Notes: generated by a model from the letters alone, not told the origin. A stretch of 15,336 nt of DNA from Gamarada debralockiae (GCA_002803225.1 NXFV01001041.1:1-15336); one strand, 5' to 3'. Numbered from the stretch's first letter, positions 1 through 8,132 are shown. Numbers and translations: made by a program.

Positions 1-2
1 GT

Positions 3-407
3 TTGTTTTTAGTAAAATTATTATATTTATATTAAAGATAATAGCTTTAAAAAGAAAAACTAGCTACTAGTACTTTATCCTAGGATTATACTAATATAAT
101 AAAAGGAAACTAAGCTAAATATTACTTTAGTAAAAAGTATATTACTTATAAGCTTTTGCATAGGGTTATATGTCTTTCCTAGCCCCTATAATCGCCCGAT
201 CTATCTCTAATTAAGAATCTTTAGAAGATTTTAAAGGATAGAATCTCTTAGTAATAGTATAGGATCAGAAGTATTAAGGAAATAGAGGTAGCTCTACGTT
301 AAGAATAGGCTAAAATTAGGGAAGATACACTCGATACACTGATAGAAAGCATGCCACGAAGAATTAAGGAGATGTTAGACAATAAAGGGGGATCAACTAA
401 GTACTAA
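3..407 (+). pseudogene. RIP-damaged relic of a repeat-encoded protein (C-terminal part)
   Basis: One plus-strand frame can be followed from the window edge to a TAA at 405-407. The best-kept part (258-404) reads as a charged helical tail containing EVALR, AKIREDTLDTLIESMPRRIKE and a KGGST end. Many in-frame stops interrupt it, including TAA 189-191, a TAG-TAA-TAG cluster near 249-257, TAA 300-302 and TAG 306-308. All are TAA or TAG and none is TGA, as expected if glutamine codons CAA/CAG suffered C-to-T change, the signature of RIP. The first 250 bases are very AT-rich, which also favours TAA/TAG by chance. The family is not recognised; a transposon gene is an inference from the damage pattern. 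The 5' part lies outside the window. Confidence 0.5.
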
Positions 408-1096
408 TAGAGCTTTAAATTGATACAATTTTCACTTGATTTGAGCGTGATTTAGTTGAGTTATATGCCTTCGAAGTGAACAGGGGTCTTCTCGCTTGCG
501 TATCTTCACTTCCGGCACGTGATTGTACAACTTAGATCCGATGTCCAATTATTTGAAAGAAATAAAAGCAGCATTTCTTGCTCTCAAATCGATCGACGAA
601 ACAAATAGGACCTTAATAGGCGAACGGTGCCTAAGGGCAACAGGAGGGATCACAATAGGATTTGAATGATTAAGAATTCGAATTCGATATATCGGAGAAG
701 AGATTTGCTATCGTAGGTCAATTTCAAAAAGGGAAGGGGTATTAGGATTGTATGGAGACTGAGGAGGACGATGGCAGAGAAGAGAAGGGCTAATTGGCTT
801 TGAATCGTTAGATTGGAGGGAGCAATTATGGATTGGATGGGTACATTCAGAACCTTAAAAGGTCTGCATCGCTAAAAGAATAGGAGTGATTGAAGATTGG
901 ATATCGCGGAAAAGAGAGGTAAAAGAACTTCCTGCTGAAATTCAATCTACAAATCTGATTCCATGGGTTCTTTCCCCTGTACTCTCATTCACTTGGTCCT
1001 ACCTCCAGCTCATACTCCTCCTATTCCACCTGACTGGCAAAACGTATCATCTCAGAAACTAGATCGAAATTCAGGGTGTACCTCATGATCAAAGAA
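408..1096. other. Intergenic repeat-like DNA, no gene seen
   Basis: No convincing coding frame on either strand. It holds a short inverted repeat (GAAGTGAA near 473 and TTCACTTC near 504), a CACGTG near 517 and a 20-base LTR match at 635-654. The purine-rich stretch 690-930 shows no gene-like structure. Confidence 0.4.
635..654 (-). repeat. 20-bp fragment identical to the LTR family
   Basis: GGGCAACAGGAGGGATCACA is identical to 12570-12589 of the minus-strand solo LTR and to the reverse complement of 10416-10435 in the plus-strand LTR. Sequence on either side does not match the LTR, so this is either a tiny relic or a conserved short block from a related element. Confidence 0.45.
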
Positions 1097-1276
1097 CTAA
1101 TGAACTTCAAATAACAAGACACGGAGAGCTGTGAAGAGACCGGATGCAAGGTACTGCTTGTCCGCTGGGAGATCCTGCATCTTGCCGTCCTCCAGGAGGT
1201 GAAGATGTTGAAGGCTGTCGTGGGTTGACCATGAGGAAGGTTGAAGGTCTTCACAAGGCTCGGTGTAAGATGCGGT
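1097..1276 (-). pseudogene. Gene relic with LEDGKMQDL peptide
   Basis: A minus-strand frame is open for 59 codons between TAG 1277-1279 and TAG 1097-1099. It reads through LQHLHLLEDGKMQDLPADK and QYLASGLFTALRVLLFEVH. After the stop the same frame continues with plausible protein (FFDHEVHPEFRSSF) before another stop. The LEDGKMQDL segment recurs at 10459-10590 on the minus strand, and the DNA across it is nearly identical (1168-1190 against 10460-10482), so both derive from one ancestral coding sequence. No intact start or full length is visible and I do not recognise the family. An ATG-started ORF in another frame (1021-1254) overlaps it and seems to be a shadow. Confidence 0.4.
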
Positions 1277-1626
1277 CTAGTGCGTCCTAATTGGGCCTAG
1301 CTCCTTGTCGTTATGTTCGCGGCGACGAAGACGGAGAAAAGTAGGCAGTATATTTGCCCACTTGCTATTCCGGAAAGTGGGAATGAGTTGATACAAAAGA
1401 AGGGGTTGGAGGAGAGTTTGATGTCGTTGACAAGGCAGGTCATTAAGGATGAGACATATAGTGAGAGTGTGGCGAGGGGATGCCCTCTCACCTTCTTATA
1501 AAAGCAAAGACAAACTATCACAGCCTATTATTCAAAACAGCGATGGTGAATTAATATCACATTCACATCCTAAAACCTTACCTCCACCATTGACGTTGTA
1601 GGGGGGTATTATAATTCTGCGCTGCT
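1277..1626. other. Region downstream of the regulator gene
   Basis: No supported gene. A plus-strand TATAAAA at about 1497 is followed by an ATG at 1543 that opens only three codons, so a lost promoter is possible. A hydrophobic minus-strand ORF (1297-1521) begins at a GTG and has no family signature. The 3' end of the transcription factor mRNA should lie here. Confidence 0.35.
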
Positions 1627-4275
1627 TCACAATCCAAACCTCGTGGAGGGCTCCGCCTCCCAGTTCGGTAGTAGATCACTACTATTGGGGAACGACTCAG
1701 AGAAGACGTAGTGCTCGTCGTCGTTTGGTAAAGAATATGATTGCAAGAGGTCAAGCGGATCAGCGATAAAGTTGTCTGAATTACTCGTGTCGTCGGCGGT
1801 GGCTAGGAATTGTGCTATTACTGTAGCATTACTTTCCGGCACGTGTGATGATGAGTCAGAAGCTGGGTTTTTATCGAGCATGTCAGAGAGGAATCGCGCC
1901 GCAAGGAATGCCATGTCAGATTTTCGTCCGAGGAACCAAAGCGCTTCGATACAATCGCCGCATCGGCTTCTTGCTTGCACTTGCTCGCCCAGTGTTGAAT
2001 TCTTTATGGCTATTTCAGCAAGTATATAGCCCGCACGGCCCAATGAGCGAACCAGGACGGCTGTCCAGGGTTCTGTTAATAGCGCAGCTTGGTTCAAGGC
2101 GAAATGAAACCCCGGCGCATTTTGGAGAGGGGAGGGACGATCTAGGGATCCGTGGATGCTGGAACGACTCAAATCTGCTACCGCAAGCGCATTCTGACGT
2201 CGGAGCATGGGAACTAGATTGGATGTTTGGCGGGCTTGGCGTTCGGTGGGTAGAGATAGACGCGTAGTATCGATTGTTAAGATAAGGTCGGAGAGCAGGA
2301 ATGTGGCCAGATGCCAGTGACCCGCGAGAAGTATGTACCAGGATTGAATTCGCGCGGGGAGTTCGTCATGGTGCGCGATGCAGTCAATTATGAAAGGATT
2401 GTAGATTCGGTTCCAGTAATCGTAGACGTGGAAGGTGTCTTTAATTGCAGACTCTAGTTTAGAAGCAGGTACCTTTCGGGATACTAATGTTTGCAGGCGC
2501 GTGACACGCCGGAACAGAAGCACTTTGACGGGCGCGGCAGAGCTCAATGTCGAGGCGGCGAGCTGGTAGGAACATGGCCAGCGAGTTGGTTCCGGAGTCA
2601 GAGTATCAACGGGGATGAACCGGTCGCGCCATAGTTCGTTCTGGAGTCGTAGATCCTCGAGGGTGTCGAAATCTATCCATGCCCCTTGCTGTGTCTCGAT
2701 CTCTGGGGAAAGGTCTGGAGAGTCGATGCGAGGCAAGTCGCTATCCTCATCTTCGACAACCAGTGCACGATGGCACATTGCTGCGGACAGAGTGTCGAAC
2801 ATGACCCCAAGCCAGTACAGCAGATTGAATGTCTCACGGTCCTCTTTCTGGAGTGGATCCCGTTTGTGGTTGTTTTCGGAGCTTGAATTTTCCCGCTCAG
2901 CGCATTCCAATTTTCGTCGATGCGAGAGAACCTGTCGCAAAGCTATCTCCAAGAAGATCGGCGCTTCCTCATCTTCGATTATTTGTTGAAGGTCTCCAAA
3001 TCCATGTCTCGACGTGGTTGTACAAGAGGCTGGTTGTGCTATATCAAGTGGGCGTTGGGTGAGCGAGAAGATAATCAAGGCAAACACCACTCGGAAAGAG
3101 TTGATCCCAGCCGCTTCATGAAGTACTCGAGATGCCTGATGCCAAAGGGTCTCTTGCATTGAGCGTTCAAACTCGTTCGACTGGGGAAATTCCTTTGGCG
3201 TATGTCCAGATCCTGCGAGACGAGACGAAGGAGATCTTGTGCTCCTGTCCCCTGCTTGAGCCCACTGAGATGCAAAAGCCATGATCGACGTATTCAGAGC
3301 CTGCGAAATCAATCGCTCTTCATTCCTTGTCAAAGGTCGACTACGAATCGACGCATAGGCTCGATCGAGATGACAAACGCGAGCATACATCCTGTTTGAC
3401 CATGTCGAGCCCCATTCGGTGGTGATGCGACTAGAATCGAAAGTTATCGAGTTCTTGCATTGCGCGGCCATTGTATAGGGACAGTTGTGCTCCGTGAGCC
3501 AGCACGAAAGGGCGTTCTCCATACTGTCATGGTAGATCCGCAGCAAGCCGTTGGTCATGAAGAGGTATGACGTTTTCTCCCCCAGACCCCAGTTTGATAA
3601 AGGAGACGGCTCAGCGTCCATCTCATGCCGAGACTGCAGTCGCGCAGTACGGTGACAGCACTGAGAGTTGGTTGATGCTGACGACCTCCGGCCAACATTC
3701 TCTCTAGACTGTGATGAGAACTCTGTATTTAGAAGCATTGGATGGTTTGCCGCATCGTTCTCTTCGCTATCATCCTGTGTGATACTAGGAGAGTTGAAGC
3801 TATGGCTGGGATCAAGGCGAAAGTCTCGTCCTAGGTCTCCCTCACTTGAGAGCAACAACGTTCTTGCCCACGGATCTAGATACTTGTTGGAGAGTTCATA
3901 GTCTATGCGGACAGGCAATGCGTTGTTTTGAGTTTCCAGCGACGATGCCGGACCGCGCATATTGTGACTCTGGGGGGACTCGACTCTCTGCTTGCGTTTA
4001 CGGTTTTGACGTGGATCCGTTATCACGCTCCTCAGCCATTCGAATGTGCACAGCTTATTTGTTTTTTGACAAGTAGTACACGCCTGTGTAGGGAAATACC
4101 CACTGTTCCCAGCATCACAGGCCCTTTTCCCGCGCCGACATTGGTCGCAGCTACGTTTCTGGCGGCGGCGGGTGGTGGGCACCAAGGGTTGATAGTAGGA
4201 ATCCTGTTACAGTGCGGCCATTGTCAGTTCCCCATGCAGCTTCCAATGGGAGATGAACCTGGAGATTTCTACCAT
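1627..4275 (-). CDS. AlcR-like Zn2Cys6 transcription factor
   Basis: Nuclear fungal activator of the Zn2Cys6 class. With the proposed start the protein is 859 aa, close to Aspergillus AlcR (about 820). The N-terminus carries TTRRRQKRSCDQCRRGKRAC and a CTTC...C half: Cys 20, 23, 30, 43, 46 and 53, spacing C-X2-C-X6-C-X12-C-X2-C-X6-C. It is followed by TFEWL and a basic NRKRKQR stretch. The RRRQ lead-in and the TFxWL exit are the AlcR type rather than the Gal4 type; AlcR itself has a longer loop between Cys 3 and 4. The middle holds helical stretches of the fungal regulatory region (SFRVVFALIIFSLTQRPLD; FNLLYWLGVMFDTLSAAM). The C-terminus is acidic and Ser-rich, like an activation domain. The 1627-4203 exon has no ATG before the zinc cluster; splicing at 4204 to an ATG at 4273-4275 supplies one. 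AlcR is the ethanol-regulon activator of A. nidulans; the target here is inferred to be the neighbouring divergent promoter. Confidence 0.85.
4204..4272 (-). other. Inferred intron after an ATG-only first exon
   Basis: On the minus strand the sequence reads ATG|GTAGAAAT ... CTGAC ... TAACAG|GATTCC. The acceptor and the CTGAC branch site, about 18 nt upstream, are good fungal signals. The donor GTAGAA is weaker. Removing 69 nt joins ATG to GAT TCC TAC TAT CAA, giving MDSYYQPLVPTTRRRQKRSC. The in-frame TAA at 4207-4209 shows that coding cannot simply continue upstream. This ATG is the first one in the inferred leader. A different donor further upstream remains possible. Confidence 0.6.
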
Positions 4276-4525
4276 AACAATGGAATTGGCTCAACTTGAA
4301 CTTTCTATTGCACTTGAAGCTTAGAGGGTGGAAAGTGGAGGTATTCGTAGGAATGCACGTCCTACTCAATACGAAGAGAAGACGGAGCAAGTGAATTGGA
4401 AGGGGAGGCGGAATTTGAAGAGGAAAAGAAAAGAATTTCCGCGATGAAATGCTTGTTACTTATGCTTTTGGGGCAGCGGCAGTAAAGTAACCGGTATTCC
4501 GGAAGTCTGCAGTTACCCCGCTTCC
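4276..4525 (-). promoter_or_regulatory. Promoter region of the AlcR-like gene
   Basis: The minus strand is strongly pyrimidine-rich at about 4380-4440 (runs of CTTTTCTTTTCCTC type), as often found near fungal transcription starts. An inverted CGG-N4-CCG (CGGTATTCCG, 4492-4501) lies about 220 bp above the proposed ATG and could be a zinc-cluster site. No TGCGG-N2-CCGCA pair is present, so strong autoregulation through that motif is not supported. Confidence 0.4.
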
Positions 4526-4553
4526 CCGCACCCAGTGTCAAAGGATTACTCAG

Positions 4554-4602
4554 ACTACTCTGAGTCTACTCAAACTCTACTCAAGAGTACTGAGTAGAGT
4601 AT
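4554..4602 (+). repeat. 49-bp direct repeat, left copy
   Basis: Matches 5454-5502 with one mismatch (4566). The core is a hairpin with arms ACTCTACTC (4574-4582) and GAGTAGAGT (4592-4600) around a 9-base loop. Confidence 0.85.
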
Positions 4603-4621
4603 AACCTCTTAAAAAATAATT

Positions 4622-4651
4622 GAGTAGAGTAGAGTAGAGTAGAGTAGAGTA
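4622..4651 (+). repeat. GAGTA pentanucleotide array, six units
   Basis: Six perfect tandem GAGTA units follow an AT-rich spacer after the left 49-bp repeat. At the right copy the corresponding place has only two to three units (about 5523-5536), then the reversed form TACTC. Confidence 0.85.
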
Positions 4652-5053
4652 GGACTCAGAGCATTACTCAGAGTAAGTCACGTGATTCACTTTAAAGTTT
4701 TTAAAACTATTCTAAAATCTTTATAAGAGATTTAAACTAGGTTAAGAGAGACTAATATATATATATAAAACTACTCCTTTACTTCTACAAAAAGAAACTT
4801 ATTATATTCTTCTAAAACCTTTACTATTATGGTTTGTACACGTTGTGCACGTGTAGGCAGGCGAGGGGCAGGTCCAGGTCACGTGCTGGAGATTCACTTA
4901 GAATACAAACGCAGCTAGCGCGTTTGTCAGATATTTGTACGAGCAAGGAGGCATAGACCTCTTTTTCTTTTCTCTCCTTTAAATAGTTGTAATTGAACCT
5001 ATTCTCTCCTGCCTTCCAGGCCCTGAATTTGGATTCGTGATAGTTTCCTAAAG

Positions 5054-5330
5054 CACCAGGGGGTGTACTAATTGATGACGGATTTGTCAACAGCCGAAAA
5101 CACTAAATATTGAGCTGTAAAGTCTGTTTTCTTCTACAATACTACCATATATCACTCTTAATTGGTGTTCCCTCTGATTCTACGACTCTCTTACACCTAT
5201 CTAGCATCTCACCAATACGCGCACCGACTTCTACTATAGTACTAGATACGTAAGAAGGATCATTTATTTACGCGGTTTTTGGTGTTCTGGCTGCTGACAA
5301 ATCCGTCATCAATTAGTACACCCCCTGGTG
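5054..5330. mobile_element. 277-bp MITE with long inverted termini
   Basis: The outer 42 bases of each end are inverted copies with one mismatch. They start CACCAGGGGGTGTACTAATT at 5054 and end with the complement at 5330; weaker similarity continues about 15 bases inwards. The trinucleotide AAG flanks both sides (5051-5053 and 5331-5333), a possible 3-bp target duplication. Three-base duplications and a CAC start would suit a CACTA- or Harbinger-type element, but so short a duplication is weak proof. The interior has no coding frame. The two ends are almost unmutated, which suggests a younger insertion than the surrounding element. Confidence 0.75.
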
Positions 5331-5453
5331 AAGGTTCCTTATCGCTTATTAAGCATAGTGAGTACTAAGCTTTCGCTGGGCCAATTAGATTCGCTAGGTT
5401 AAACCTTAATTCGACGCTACCCCTTCTTACGTAGTCACGTGTGCACGTGACCA

Positions 5454-5502
5454 ACTACTCTGAGTATACTCAAACTCTACTCAAGAGTACTGAGTAGAGT
5501 AT
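5454..5502 (+). repeat. 49-bp direct repeat, right copy
   Basis: Second copy of the palindromic repeat, exactly 900 bp from the first. It is preceded by two close CACGTG hexamers (5436-5441 and 5444-5449) and followed by reversed GAGTA/TACTC blocks that run to the right terminus. Confidence 0.85.
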
Positions 5503-5585
5503 GAGTAACGCCTAAAATCATTGAGTAGAGTAGAGTAATAGCCATTACTCTACTCTACTCATTTGACACACTGCGGGCCGCACCC

Positions 5586-5929
5586 AACAAGGTTTGTGGG
5601 ACTAGGTTTCCGTGAGGGGCAGAGCACCTACAGAACTTACAGGCACCCAAGCCCAGATTTACAGGGTCTTATAGGGCTACCTTGACTTTACAGGGCTTTG
5701 AATACGCTATAAATCAAAGACCCTTGACCCCGGCCTACGTAATTAGAGAAACATGAGACTGCATTCCTGAATTCGGGTACTTGTACAATACTGTACTGGT
5801 CAGGGCTGGCGATTTGCCCAGAGCATCTCACTTACAGTTCGAAAGAGTTATATTATACCCGATAGGCAATGATCATGAAGAATTACACGTGCATAGAGCT
5901 GCACGTGATGAACGCGGATCTGAGAATTC
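5586..5929. other. Gene-free DNA downstream of the esterase
   Basis: No coding frame with family signs. TTACAGG-type words recur several times between 5635 and 5700. The 3' end of the esterase transcript should lie here. The only clear structure is the CACGTG hairpin at 5886-5907. Confidence 0.4.
5886..5907. promoter_or_regulatory. CACGTGCA inverted repeat (double E-box or hairpin)
   Basis: Perfect arms CACGTGCA (5886-5893) and TGCACGTG (5900-5907) flank six bases. It sits 22 nt beyond the esterase stop codon. It could be a paired bHLH site or a hairpin in the 3' UTR; the sequence alone does not decide. Confidence 0.5.
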
Positions 5930-6960
5930 TTACGACTGCAACGCCTGATACACCGCCGACTCCACCGCTCCCCACAAACCTAAGACCTGCGTATCCACAA
6001 ACGGCAGAATCTGGGTACATATTATCCCCGCCACTCCTTTCTCGCGGTCGCACCACCACCAGAGGTTGGGCAGACCTGCCCAGAACGCTGTGCTTGCCGA
6101 GCGCCCCGTCGCGCCCCTCCCACTCAGCATGAACGTCAACCCCCAGCCCTGTGGCCCGTCTCCCGGCACAGGGTAGATCTCGGGGATCGGGTTCGTTAGG
6201 TCGGGTTTCGCAGCGGGAATCCCCTGGCGAGCAAAGTTGGGGAAGGCTGGGATCTGGTTCTGGAACATCAGCTGGACAGTCTCGGGGTCGAGGATTCTGG
6301 CACTGGTTATGGGTGAGGTGCCGTCGTTAAGGAGCATGGCGAGGATTTCTAGGAAAGTCAGACAAAACTAAGGATTGAGTGTGCGTGAGGAATTGACTTA
6401 CGACAATACTCCTGCGGCTTTGCAAAACACCCCGCCCCTCCACTGTGCAAGAACTGGGGCGAATTTTCTTCATCTGGGATCAACGGTCTTCTCAAGAGAT
6501 GATCCCTCCTCGATAAATTCCCATTCAGGTCGCGATAATTCATATAAGCCAGGTTCCGCAGCATCTCGGCGTGCGGCTTCATCGAGATATTCTTCAACCC
6601 TAGCGGCGCATAGATGTACTTCTGGAAATATGTGTCTAGCGTCAAGCCTGTTGCCCTCTCTAGCACTTTTCCCGCCCAGTCGATATTCACTCCATACTCC
6701 CAGCCTTCTCCTGGCTGATGCACAAGCGGCTGCTTGATATCAAAGTCGAGCCCCGAGAACTCGTCCCACCCCGCCGGTCGACTATAATCCCGCAACCTCT
6801 CGTTGAAAAAGGTATATCCAAACCCAGCTGTGTGAGAAAGAAGCATGCGTAGCGTAATACCGCGTCTCTTCTCCACAAGCTTCCCATCCTCTTGGTCGGC
6901 ACATGCTGCCTCGGTAGTTTGCTGAAGATAGGAGATGGTTTGGCTAGATAGTTTGGCCAT
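5930..6960 (-). CDS. LovD-like beta-lactamase-fold esterase, N-terminally truncated
   Basis: Two exons (6402-6960 and 5930-6348) give about 325 aa. Family features appear in order: ITLRMLLSHTAG (residues 35-46), WEYGVNIDW with the YxN-type catalytic Tyr at 89, HSGGAG (172-177), GWGLTF, and a C-terminal WWWCDREKGVAGIICTQILPF. These place it with class C beta-lactamase-like esterases and transesterases (EstB, LovD). Family members are usually about 390-420 aa and carry the SxxK nucleophile some 80-100 residues before the HTxG segment. Here only 42 residues precede it and no SxxK is visible. Homology seems to begin near EDGKLVEKRRG (residue 24). No N-terminal exon was found upstream in any minus-strand frame as far as about 7500. 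Start: ATG at 6958-6960 in good context (CAAGATGG); the longer frame starts at a TTG. It is divergent to the BVMO. It may be a 5'-truncated pseudogene or an incompletely modelled gene. Confidence 0.75.
6349..6401 (-). other. Esterase intron, 53 nt
   Basis: Minus strand reads TATTGTC|GTAAGT ... CTGAC ... CCTAG|AAATCCTCG: canonical donor, branch site and acceptor. Removal joins EYC to QILAMLLNDGTSP, the expected helix after the HSGGAG segment. It is a phase 1 intron. Confidence 0.9.
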
Positions 6961-7196
6961 CTTGAATAATTGGATTTTCAACTAAATTGTTAAATGACTA
7001 TCCGTATTTCAAGTATTGGCCTGATTGGTTTGCCTCTCAATTGGGACAACGCAGGTGCTGGATGCTAGGAGAGTGTGTCCTTGTGGGTGAAATGCATTGG
7101 CTACTTTATGAACAGATGCAGATACCTGGGGGGTGCAAGGGAGTCTGTTCTGTGAAACTGCGCAGACTATATTGATCCAAACGCCGCAGGGAACTT

Positions 7197-7208
7197 TGCG
7201 GAACCGCA
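7197..7208. promoter_or_regulatory. AlcR-type inverted site TGCGGAACCGCA
   Basis: Perfect inverted pair of TGCGG separated by two bases, with a third half-site CCGCA at 7184-7188. It lies about 240 bp upstream of the esterase ATG. AlcR of A. nidulans is known to bind (T/A)GCGG / CCGC(A/T) half-sites as direct or inverted pairs; binding by the local AlcR-like protein is inferred. Confidence 0.6.
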
Positions 7209-7440
7209 ACACGGTCTTGGCAAGCGGAGACTTCCCTCCAGCCGGTGGTGGATTGAGACATGGAATGTGGAAGGACTTTCGATGGCCTAACCTAGTATCA
7301 TGAGAGCAGTTTGTTAGGGACAGGTTTATGCCTCATGATTTTGGATGCTATGCAATCAATAGGGCTATATTGTATAGTCGATCAAGGGGAAAAGAAAAAG
7401 GAACTCGCGCTTAAGTTCTGCTCTGTTCACTATTTGCGCA

Positions 7441-7457
7441 CTCTCTCTCTCTCTCTC
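7441..7457 (+). repeat. CT dinucleotide run
   Basis: A short (CT)n microsatellite in the divergent promoter. No function assigned. Confidence 0.7.
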
Positions 7458-7763
7458 CCTTCCCATTTATGTCTGTCAAATTTCAAACTTTACTTGTCCA
7501 AGAATTGAGCTGATCGTTGAATATTTGATCAAGGCGAGAGGATTTGCTTAACCGTGACGCACCCTTCAAATTAAGTTACCCATATTAAGTCGGTCCTTTA
7601 ATTGTCTCTACAAGTCCTACCTATGTCAACCTCCCTAGACAGCTAAAGTCTATTTTGCTTCTCCGCAATCTAACAGGTTTAACTAAGTTAGATTTACATT
7701 CCCTTTGTGGTGCTGGATGTCGAGGATCTATGCCGACTCTCACCATAAGTCAGCCTATGGTAA

Positions 7764-7787
7764 TGCGGATCCGCATGCGGACCCGCA
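7764..7787. promoter_or_regulatory. Tandem AlcR-type sites, four half-sites abutted
   Basis: Two TGCGG-N2-CCGCA units follow each other without a gap: TGCGGATCCGCA (7764-7775) and TGCGGACCCGCA (7776-7787). The first is part of the 14-base palindrome ATGCGGATCCGCAT (7763-7776). The block lies about 345 bp above the BVMO ATG. It is the best candidate operator for the AlcR-like factor. Confidence 0.65.
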
Positions 7788-7934
7788 GCAAATCCTGGAA
7801 AAGGAGGGGTAGGCATGCACCCTCGACCACACTAAACCTAGTAAGATGTTAGCGCCTCACAATGTGACTTTCATGCTCCGCAGCAATGTTGTTTGCCTTT
7901 GCAACGCAGAGGGCGAGGGCGGGGGTCGAGGGGT

Positions 7935-7957
7935 CGGAGCCGCGTACGGAGCCGCGT
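7935..7957. promoter_or_regulatory. Doubled CGGAGCCGCGT motif
   Basis: CGGAGCCGCGT occurs at 7935-7945 and 7947-7957, a 12-bp step. Each unit holds an inverted CGG-N2-CCG. The layout matches the tandem site at 7766-7785, which has the same 12-bp step, although the outer bases differ (CCGCG instead of CCGCA). Confidence 0.5.
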
Positions 7958-8132
7958 GAGGTGGAGGGATTGTGGGGCTAGAAATATTGCAGAGGGGAGG
8001 GGATAATACAAAACTGCTTGAAGAGCATAGGCTCAAATAACATAGTGAGTTCGAAAATAATTTTCATTCACAGCACTTCTCTACGACTCCTCAATCAGCT
8101 CCTGTTTGATCAAATCATCAAGACTCTTCGAT

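Larger units (their letters stand above)
4534..5577. mobile_element. Candidate non-autonomous hAT-like element
   Basis: The left end reads CAGTGTCAAAGG (from 4533) and the right end reads TTTGACACACTG (to 5573), an imperfect terminal inverted repeat. The octamer CCGCACCC occurs directly at 4526-4533 and 5578-5585, the length of a hAT target duplication. However, the right copy lies 4 bp beyond the last matching base, so the exact ends are uncertain. Both subterminal zones are full of GAGTA/TACTC repeats and palindromes, as expected for transposase binding sites. The interior is partly AT-rich (4690-4830), holds a nested MITE and encodes no transposase. An 87-codon minus-strand ORF (4827-5090) begins inside the nested MITE and is judged accidental. 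Confidence 0.5.
6961..8132. promoter_or_regulatory. Divergent promoter region between esterase and BVMO
   Basis: About 1.17 kb without a supported gene between the minus-strand esterase and plus-strand BVMO starts. It holds three TGCGG-N2-CCGCA sites (7197-7208, 7764-7775, 7776-7787), single CCGCA words at 7184-7188, 7663-7667 and 7878-7882, a doubled CGGAGCCGCGT (7935-7957) and a CT run. Small ORFs here (such as 7009-7212 and 7655-7852) show no family features. Confidence 0.6.

Noticed and set aside
1772..4076. Several plus-strand ORFs of 65-140 codons opposite the regulator gene
   Set aside because: They are antisense shadows of a long, well-supported coding frame and show no family motifs.
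4183..4185. TTG as the start codon of the AlcR-like gene
   Set aside because: Fungal nuclear genes start at ATG almost without exception, and a well-formed acceptor with branch site lies just upstream.
4827..5090. 87-aa minus-strand ORF as a gene
   Set aside because: It begins inside the MITE terminus and runs across the host element; no family features.
7009..7212. Minus-strand ORF as the missing esterase N-terminus
   Set aside because: No SxxK or other family motif in it, and no splice signals connect it sensibly with 6960.
8106..8132. TTG start extending the BVMO by nine residues
   Set aside because: The ATG at 8133 is in frame and gives a normal N-terminus about 30 residues before the FAD Rossmann glycines.
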